Assembly (NCBI GenBank): GCA_964247055.1 | Contig: OZ176057.1 | Coordinates: forward strand, 992,001-1,056,000 | Length of the DNA: 64,000 nt | Origin: Paragordius varius | Lineage: Eukaryota > Nematomorpha | Reading direction: 5' to 3' | In this document: positions 56,879 through 64,000 of the stretch, piece after piece | Numbering within the stretch: the first letter of the stretch is position 1 | Layout: every line of letters begins with the position of its first letter | The notes under the pieces: generated by a model | What the model was told of the DNA's origin: nothing | The model's database searches: none | The model's input: only the letters and a program-made list of their open reading frames with translations | Made by a program: the position numbers and the translations under genes

Positions 56879-59800
56879 GTATGTTAAGTTATGTTCTAAA
56901 AGAGGGGTAGGCCTCTATTATATTTTTGCAGTCCACGGGAATTTTGAAATGCAACATTTCAGGAAATCCGATTGAGATTGATTTTCTATCTGAAAAATCT
57001 TCTATAAATTGTAAAAAATAAATAGCAGTTTTATAGTGTTATGTTCTTATTCAATTAAAAATTTGTTAATGCCCATGTATTTTATGAATGCGGCCCGTGG
57101 AATTTTTTAATTTTAGCGTCCCGCAAAATCATTCGTTTTTGACACCCGTGCTTTAAAAAATCACCAAAAAATGTATCGTTTGTTTATTTTTAAATTGTGA
57201 TATCTTTCGATTAATTTAGGTTTATTTTTCGATTTTAACCATTTTTCCAAAAAATATAAACTAAGTTAAAATAAAATTTGAAATCAAATAAATTAAAAAG
57301 TGCCATATATATATATACTTCCGATTTGTGCTGGACACTTCTGATTCAAAAGCTTCTTATAGTGTAAACTTTATTTAAGGTAATCTAGGAAGTATTTGAC
57401 ATATTTATGGTTTTAATATAATTTTTGTTACCGATTTTCAAAATGACACCAGACCGTTCAGACCTAATCCTAAAAACGACACTTTTTTGTAATTAATATA
57501 TATGTATATATACATGTCCCCTTTAATAAAAATCTTAGGAGACAAACAATGTTGAAATTGGTCAAATCTCTACTACGGACACTACAGTCATTAACGTTAA
57601 TTCTAACAGCACACTAAAAGATTCTGAAAAGTTTGATGTTTTTGGCCCAACTTTTAATTTTGCCTCGCAGACGAAACTTGATAAAACTTTTATTACAAAC
57701 ACAAATAATCAATTATGCGACACGGTGAATGAAAATGTGCGATATTTCGATCAACTCTTGTCTAAAATAGATAGTAGTGTTGTACAACAGGAAAAATATG
57801 TGATTGATAAGCATGACGAAAAACTACCATATGAAGAATCGAATAAGCTTAATTTGGTACCTGAAGAAAGTGTTCTGGACAAAACTGATGTTAATTTAAC
57901 TTCAAATATCAGTTCTAATACTAATAAACGATTACATATCTCAAATATACCGTTCAAATTTCGAGACCATGACTTAAAACAGCTTTTTGGTGTAAGATTT
58001 TCTCATACACATAAACTTTTAAAACAAATTTTGTGTTTTTTTCTTAAAAAAGTTTATCTCTATTTTTACAGGAATATGGACCTATTATTGATGCCGAAAT
58101 AATTTTTAATGAACGCGGATCTAAGGTATATTAATGATTTTTTTTAAACAACCTTAAATTTAAACTTTTTTTATATATGTATTAGAAATTAGATAATCTA
58201 AAAAAATTAATCACTTCAATAATATCTTTTATAACATTCAAAGCAATGTAATAAAAATCCGTGTTTTAAATAATCTTTAATAAAAATAAAACATCCTGTG
58301 TAAAGTAAAAATAACCATATGCATTACATAATTTATTTTTTTCATTTGACAGAAGTGTATGGTAACAAACAACACATGGTTAACATGAACCATTTTTTCC
58401 ATTAATTTTGTTGTTTAATTATAGGCATCTTTTTTTATTTCATACGTCGGCGCGTAATATAATAAACTCAACGCACACTGTCCACATGTGCACACTTTAT
58501 ATATATACTACCCCTATATACAGTAGCGTATGGCATAAAACATTATTAGTCCATAAAAAAAATAAAAAAATGTTTTCAAAAAATAAGGGGATATTATGGA
58601 TATGTATTTGTGAAACTAGGCTTATTGTAAAAAAAACTTTTTTTTTCATTCTTTTATGGACTAATAATGTTTTATGCCATACGCTACTATAATTTCAATA
58701 TGAGATACAGATGGTCGGTTTTTGTAAACTTAAAATTATTTGATTTACAAAGTTCATTTAAACAGTTCCCTTAAAAATAATTTGGTGGTTTTATACATAT
58801 CTTACTGTTTAATTTTTTGGCCTTATGAAAGATTTTCAAGTAATTTTCAAACGACTTATCAATGATAAGTTTACTTATAAATCTATTTTTCCCATTTATC
58901 CTTAAACTTTTTATACAAATGTGATGGATTTTAGTTTTTTTTTCAATTTTATATAGAAAAGGGGGATTATAGAAAGAATAAGATTTTGTCGAATCTGTGT
59001 TTTAACAAAACCATATGTGTATGGGAATTGGTTTATTCTCTTAATATTCTACCCTGGAGATGATTTACATTGAAAAGATTCATCTGTAAGCAATATTAAT
59101 CTCGTTTTGAATTCTGGCGCGTTCATGCATATGTGGATATATGAATAGATTGCACATTATTATTATTGAGTTCAATTTTGTGTATATTACGTAAGAGTTG
59201 TGTTTCGTGTATGTCTGTTTTTTATATATTGTGAGGAAACAGTTTGAATTGCATTTTTACACTAACGAACGAGAAAATTATTAATAATGGTCATTTTGGG
59301 GTATTTTGCAATTGGCTAAAATGGGATTTAAATTAGTACATGTCCGTTGTCATGCATGTATGAAATTTTTCGTGTGTTAGGATTAATAATTATACATTTT
59401 TGAAACTGTTGAATCTAAGGGACAGTCTTTATTCATAAATATGTGTAATTACAGTATGCATTTCAATGGTTACTTTTTTCACATTTATAGTTGGTCATTT
59501 TGCAACACCAGTAGTTTATGTATCTATGAAAAAAACAGCAAAATGTTGGATAAACAATTTTTTCATTTCTTACATTACATTGGGCAACAAATTTTGACTT
59601 TTTTAAACTGCCATTCTTGTAAATTTATAAAGATTAAATTATACAAATTTCTTAGGTGGCGTTATAATTTTTATTTCAGATTTGCTGTTAAAATAATGGT
59701 AAATATCTGAAAATGCAAAAAACTCGAGTGGCAGAAAAATTTGTTGTCCAGTGTTATACTTTGTATGTTTTATTCACAATATTTTTTTCCATACTACACT

Positions 59801-60975
59801 ATTATTGTGTTGCGAATTCCCCCCTACTAAAGCGTGAAATAAGCAACCATTAAAATGCATACTGTACTTTTACATAAAAAAGTTAATACATGGCAAAAAA
59901 CAGGTTACTTACAGTCATGTATCATTTATTTTATTTAAAATTTATTTTCTTTCGTCAAATGGGTAGAAATAGTTAAAGAATGGAAAAAAACAAGAGCTCT
60001 ATAGTATTAACAATATATGTCATATTCATCAAAAAAGTATAAGAATTATACCATAGTGCTCTTGTTTTTTCCATTCTTTACCAACTATTTATACCCATTT
60101 AACGAACAAAAAAATAAATAAATTTTTGATAAAATAAAGGATACATGACTCTATATTCCCCCCCCCCACCCCTTAAGCCATTTAAAGTACTGGAATGATC
60201 TATAATAGTGTTTTCGTTACCGTATGATTTAAGATTGCCACATTTGATAATATTTTTAATAATTAACTCCATCTGCTGTTGTATGGGAAATTTGGCCATG
60301 TATGTTTTTGTTGCAAGCAACATTGTAACATTTTCTCCTGATTATATGGATGGATTGAATGTAAAAACAATATGTTACCGGTTTCACAATTTATTTATGT
60401 AAGGAGAGGATTTGTTAAAGAATAATTGTATGGATTAAAATAAACTGCTAAAAATTTGATGATTTATGTTATTAACTGGTGTTAGACGGTCATATGTGTC
60501 TCTATGTTGCAAGCAACATTGAATGTAAAGATGGATCTTTTGAAAATATGATGGATGTTACCCGATTGAAAATTTATATTTACAGTAGCGTATGGGATCA
60601 AACAATATCATTCCATAAAAGAATAAAAAAATGTTTTTATAATAAATAAAGGGGATAATATGTGTATAAGACATTTAGTATTCTTTTATGGATTAATATG
60701 TTTTATGCCATACGCTACTGTATTTGATCTCTAGATAACTTACAGACAGGAGTGTATGGAAAAAAAAGAAAGGAAATAAATGTTTATTCAACATTTGTGT
60801 TGTTTTTTCCATACACTACTGTGTCGTTTTGAAATAAGCAACCATTAAAATGCATCATACTGTAATCTGAATATGTACATTCTTTACTGTTTTTTGGAAA
60901 ACTTGTGTAAAATTTTCTGCAATCATTTTAATTCTTTCATTAAAAATGTGCCCCAGCTAACCAGCATGATTCCAC

Positions 60976-61069
<94 letters not shown>

Positions 61070-63601
61070 TGTTTGGGAAGTTTAAAATATCGATTAATTT
61101 ATCCATGATTTGCATTATATAATATATGTATGTGGTAATACAGTATACTGTATACTAGCATGCTTATCTCACTCATATCTGCATAACATATGTGAAATAT
61201 TGATTTTTAATTCGAAACTACATATATATATATAATTTGTTGAATCTTGATAAGAATAGCATGTTATGTATAAAAATTATAGATGGCTAGATAATTAATA
61301 ATATTATATTGCATTTGGGTATTTTTAGTATGTTAGAAATTTAAAATATAGCTCAAATTATAATTATTAAATATTTTTAGTAAAGTGAAAATTTTTTGGT
61401 CCAAGGGTATTTTGCTTAAAAAGTTTCATTTTTTAAAATATTCAGCTATTAATAATAAAATTAAACCCATTCGATAATTAAACACCCCATTTAGCCAATT
61501 AAATCTCTCTCTTTACTGTGTTATATCAATATATTATACAAATAATTCCACATTTAGCTCAAAATTAATCTAAACACGAATGTTTCTTTTTTTGTAATTT
61601 AAGATTTTGCATGTTGAACTATATATATTACATTTACAGTTTAAATTCACCCTCGAACAACTCAAATTCACCCTAAAAAAATTATGTGTTCTTTAAGATT
61701 AAAAATTACCTATATTTTTAAGAAAATGAAATTTTGTTCAAAATTAATATAGCACTGAAAAAAGAATAAACTATTCCATGTATATATTAACCAGAAAACG
61801 CATAATTTATTTTTAGGGCAAATTTGAATTGTTCAAGGGTGAATTTGAATTGTAAATGAATGGTATATATATATATATTGATTGCACATATATATTTGCA
61901 TATATAGGGTTTTGGATTTATAACCTTTAAACACGGGTCCGATGCTGACAAAGCTAGAGAAGCCTTACACGGTACCCTGGTTGAGGGGCGAAAAATTGAA
62001 GTATATAATAACTTACACTAAACTGTTTTTTTTCAGTTTTATAGGTTATAGATATTGTTCAATCAAGTGATTTTTATTAGTTCTTATTTTAAAATCTGTA
62101 TATATACCATTTACACTTCAAATTTATTCTTGAACAATTCAAATTCCACCCTAAAAATATTATGTGTTTTGGGATAATATAACTCCTCATTAATATGAAA
62201 TATATATTTACGGAATAGGTTTTCATTTTTTTGGCAAATTAATTTTAACAGAATTTCTTATTTTAAAAATATTATAAAAAAAGTAATTTTTAATCTTAAA
62301 AAAACACATAATTTGTTTTAGGGTGAATTTGAATTGTTTGAGAGTGAATTTGAATTGTTCAAGAGTGAATTTGAATTGTAAATGGTATATATATATATAT
62401 ATATATATACAGTATGAGTAAGTATACATTGCAATAAAGTTATAAATTATTGCCAAATAGTAAATACAATACAACAAAGGGGGCAGTATTAGTTTGTTAA
62501 TAATAGTAAAAAGTGAAAAAAATAACTATAAGCCTATAATACTGCCCTTTGTTGTATTGTATTTACTATTTGGCAATAATTAATAACTTTTTTATATGAA
62601 ACAAGCTTATATATATATAGATATATATATATATATATATATAACTTGAATAATATTTTGATTTTGGTTGAGTATGGAAAAATTGAAGTATAATATATTA
62701 ATCAGCTGATTTGAATAGTGTAATTTTAATATTTTTCTGGTGGTGAGCGGTTTAAAGTACGCTTTTATATTCTATATTCATTAGAAATTTGAAAATTCAA
62801 AAATTTGATTAAAAAAGAAACAAAAAGAAATAAATTATTTTTTTTCTGAAAATTATAAAATAAAAAAAAAATTTTTATGAATTCGTTTCATTAATTTGGT
62901 TTTGATTCCAATTTCATTTCAATTATATCTATCATGTCATTTTAAATCCGAAAAATACATATAATTAATAATGCAAGTTATGCATTTTTACGTTCAATAT
63001 ACCATTTACAGCTCAAATTTATCCTCTTGAACAATTTAAAATCACCCTCAAATAAATTAAGTGTTTTTTAAGATTTAAAAATACCCATATTTAATTATAT
63101 TATTAAAAAATGAAATTTCGTTTGAAATTAGCATTTTATTAAACTAAAATAATAGACTATGCTATGAGGAAATAATTCATATTTATGATGAGTTATATTA
63201 GCTGCCCGAAAACATAATTTATTTTTAGGGTTGAATTTAAATTGTTCAAGGGTGAATTTGAATTGTTTGAGGGTTTATTACTTTGAGTTTGTTGTTTTAA
63301 CACTTTTCACAAAAGGTATAACAAATTCACCTTAAAGAATATTTAAAAAAAAGTTTTTTATATCAAAACACAAAATATGAAAATTAATTTATTTTTATTT
63401 TCGAGAAAAAAATCAATCCACTTTAAAAAAAACTTGTCAAGTTCCGTCTTTTTATTTTTAAATCATTTTCTGTTATTCTACAGGTGAATAATGCAACAGC
63501 TAAAGTACAACAAACTAATACACCTAAATTAAACAAGGTAGGACCCTTGCAACAATTTTCTGTGTTAAATTCCAGGGATATTTCTACGCTTAATTCGAAT
63601 C
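56408..63601 (+). CDS. RBFOX: RBFOX (Fox-1) RNA-binding splicing factor, 5' part of the gene
   Basis: Five coding exons (56408-56878, 57539-57991, 58072-58125, 61908-62000, 63484-63601) give 396 residues in phase before the window ends. RBFOX proteins bind UGCAUG in pre-mRNA through one RRM and steer alternative splicing in neurons and muscle. The RRM spans about 287-363: RNP2 HISNIPF, RNP1 GFGFITF, and the near-universal [14 protein letters not shown] and [14 protein letters not shown] blocks. The residues that hold the RNA in human Fox-1 (His, Ile and Phe of HxSNIPF, both Phe of RNP1) are present. The N-terminal 286 residues are acidic and Ser/Asn-rich, with a basic stretch GGKRLKKSK that could act in nuclear import; this part is not conserved. 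The remaining C-terminal exons lie beyond 64000. Confidence 0.95.
56900..57155. mobile_element. Possible hAT-type MITE in RBFOX intron 1
   Basis: AGAGGGGTAGGCCTC near the left and GCGGCCCGTGG..CCCGCAAAATC..TTTTTGACACCCGTGCT at the right look like worn hAT-type ends; no clear target duplication. Confidence 0.4.
57539..57991 (+). CDS. RBFOX: RBFOX exon 2
   Basis: 151 codons; polar linker and then [22 protein letters not shown], the start of the RRM. Acceptor AAAAATCTTAG, donor GGT|GTAAGA, phase 0, the same RRM split as in vertebrate RBFOX. Confidence 0.93.
58072..58125 (+). CDS. RBFOX: RBFOX exon 3 (54 nt)
   Basis: [18 protein letters not shown], 18 codons. The 54-nt size matches the conserved RRM exon of vertebrate RBFOX genes. 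Acceptor TTTTTACAG, donor AAG|GTATAT. Confidence 0.95.
58521..58689. mobile_element. Family D MITE
   Basis: CAGTAGCGTATGGCATAAAA to TTTTATGCCATACGCTACT, TA-flanked; arms TTATTAGTCCATAAAAAAAA. In RBFOX intron 3. Confidence 0.78.
58690..59451. other. RBFOX intron 3, unique part
   Basis: No exon or repeat recognised; slightly less AT-rich than neighbours. Confidence 0.45.
59452..59864. mobile_element. Family A MITE, enlarged (413 bp)
   Basis: CAGTATGCATTTCAATGG to TTAAAATGCATACTG with TA. Over 200 bp longer than other copies; the extra centre (about 59580-59770) has no match elsewhere in the window. Confidence 0.72.
59912..60151. mobile_element. Family C MITE
   Basis: CAGTCATGTATCATTTATTT to AAAGGATACATGACTC, TA-flanked, hairpin centre AACAAGAGCTCTATAGTATT. 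Confidence 0.78.
60583..60720. mobile_element. Family D MITE
   Basis: CAGTAGCGTATGGGATCAAA to TTTTATGCCATACGCTACTG, TA on both sides. Confidence 0.8.
60743..60862. mobile_element. Family A MITE, shortened
   Basis: CAGACAGGAGTGTATGGAAA to AAAATGCATCATACTG; the left outer arm is missing. Only 22 bp from the family D copy. Confidence 0.65.
60981..61068. repeat. 88-bp TA microsatellite
   Basis: The longest uninterrupted TA tract in the window; the tyrosine/isoleucine open frame across it is an artefact. Confidence 0.95.
61627..61866. mobile_element. 21-bp-period family 1 element
   Basis: TTACATTTACAGTTTAAATT to TTTGAATTGTAAATGAATGG; ends 41 bases before RBFOX exon 4. Confidence 0.75.
61908..62000 (+). 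CDS. RBFOX: RBFOX exon 4 (93 nt)
   Basis: [20 protein letters not shown] then [14 protein letters not shown]1 and the second half of the RRM. Exactly 93 nt, the size of the vertebrate exon whose skipping makes an RRM-defective, dominant-negative isoform. Acceptor TTGCATATATAG, donor GAA|GTATAT. Confidence 0.95.
62103..62389. mobile_element. 21-bp-period family 1 element
   Basis: TATACCATTTACACTTCAAA to TTTGAATTGTAAATGGTATA, three right-hand units; then a TA run leads straight into a family B MITE. Confidence 0.8.
62410..62600. mobile_element. Family B MITE
   Basis: CAGTATGAGTAAGTATACAT at the left; right arm TTTGGCAATAATTAATAACT but the terminal ACTCATACTG is lost. Confidence 0.7.
62998..63273. 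mobile_element. 21-bp-period family 1 element
   Basis: TATACCATTTACAGCTCAAA to GGTGAATTTGAATTGTTTGA; right terminus worn. Confidence 0.7.
63484..63601 (+). CDS. RBFOX: RBFOX exon 5
   Basis: [20 protein letters not shown] then [19 protein letters not shown]. The C-terminal edge of the RRM (VNNATA). Donor C|GTAAGT at 63602, phase 1 like the vertebrate exon; an inner AAG|GTAGGA after codon 18 is a possible alternative donor. Acceptor TTCTACAG. Confidence 0.88.
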
Positions 63602-63677
63602 GTAAGTAGATTTTTTCTTATACATTATTTTATAGTAATTCGAATTGTAAGTTTATTTCGTTTACAATACTTTATAA

Positions 63678-63936
63678 CAGTGGTGTTTAACAAAAATGGT
63701 TTTACGGGCTGAATTAAAAGGCCAACATTCCCAAAACACATATTTTATGGGAATTGAAAAAATATTTTATTAGATTTTAAATTTCAAACATAACAGTGTA
63801 AAAATTACAACATTTTTTCAAACATTTTCTGCTTGTTTTCTTGTTAATGACAAGATTTATTCAGAAAAAACTTGTTTACGAAAATATCAATTTTACTTTG
63901 ATTTTGTACTGGATGCCTGTCTGTTGAACACCATTT
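63678..63936. mobile_element. hAT-type MITE in RBFOX intron 5
   Basis: CAGTGGTGTTTAAC at the left and GTTGAACACCA at the right, with TTACGGGCTGAATTAAAAGG inside; no clean target duplication found. Confidence 0.5.
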
Positions 63937-64000
63937 ATTCAATTCAAGTTAAAAACAAAAAGACAAATAGTTTATTAGATTTCAAATATAAAAGTTTAAA

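Noticed and set aside
60873-61085. Open frame ending in a long Tyr-Ile run
   Set aside because: It reads through the TA microsatellite.

Overview
The window is very AT-rich nuclear DNA from an animal. Long introns with GT..AG borders, an RBFOX-type splicing factor with the classic 54- and 93-nt RRM exons, an aralar/citrin-type mitochondrial carrier and a WIPI/Atg18 autophagy protein all point to a metazoan. I cannot place the species. Most of the sequence is intron or intergenic DNA packed with small inverted-repeat DNA transposons, TA microsatellites, tandem repeats, hAT elements and RTE-like LINEs.

Layout. 1-3500: an hAT transposon with a perfect 8-bp target duplication, then older transposon and LINE debris. 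3519-3770 (minus): an unannotated, splice-compatible terminal exon for a cysteine-rich secreted-type module, with a partial duplicate of its start at about 4100. 6055-7677: a second hAT copy in inverted orientation. 7852-9934: a cluster of elements with TTAA ends. 10032-21170 (plus): an eight-exon gene for a mitochondrial aspartate/glutamate carrier (SLC25A12/13 type) in which I find no EF-hand part. 21171-28590: intergenic, with a 155-bp tandem repeat and a GC-richer decayed coding patch. 28591-50240 (minus): a complete eleven-exon WIPI1/2 (Atg18) gene of 655 codons; its introns hold two head-to-head RTE LINEs, a 1.4-kb fold-back element and a satellite array built from the gene's own exon 8. 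50241-56407: intergenic. 56408 to the end (plus): the first five coding exons found of an RBFOX gene, which runs off the window.

The ORF of each host gene was reconstructed exon by exon. Splice phases agree throughout (AGC 1395 nt, WIPI 1968 nt, both multiples of three), which strongly supports the models. Most other open frames are artefacts: 21-bp tandem repeats are a multiple of three and stay open in several frames.

The most interesting signals are: (1) a satellite in a WIPI intron derived from repeated duplication of the 3' end of WIPI exon 8 with its splice donor; (2) a group of inverted-repeat elements with shared TATACCATTT-like ends and unrelated subterminal repeats that all have a 21-bp period, i.e. 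about two DNA turns; (3) an aspartate/glutamate carrier apparently lacking its calcium-sensing half; (4) the orphan cysteine-rich exon.
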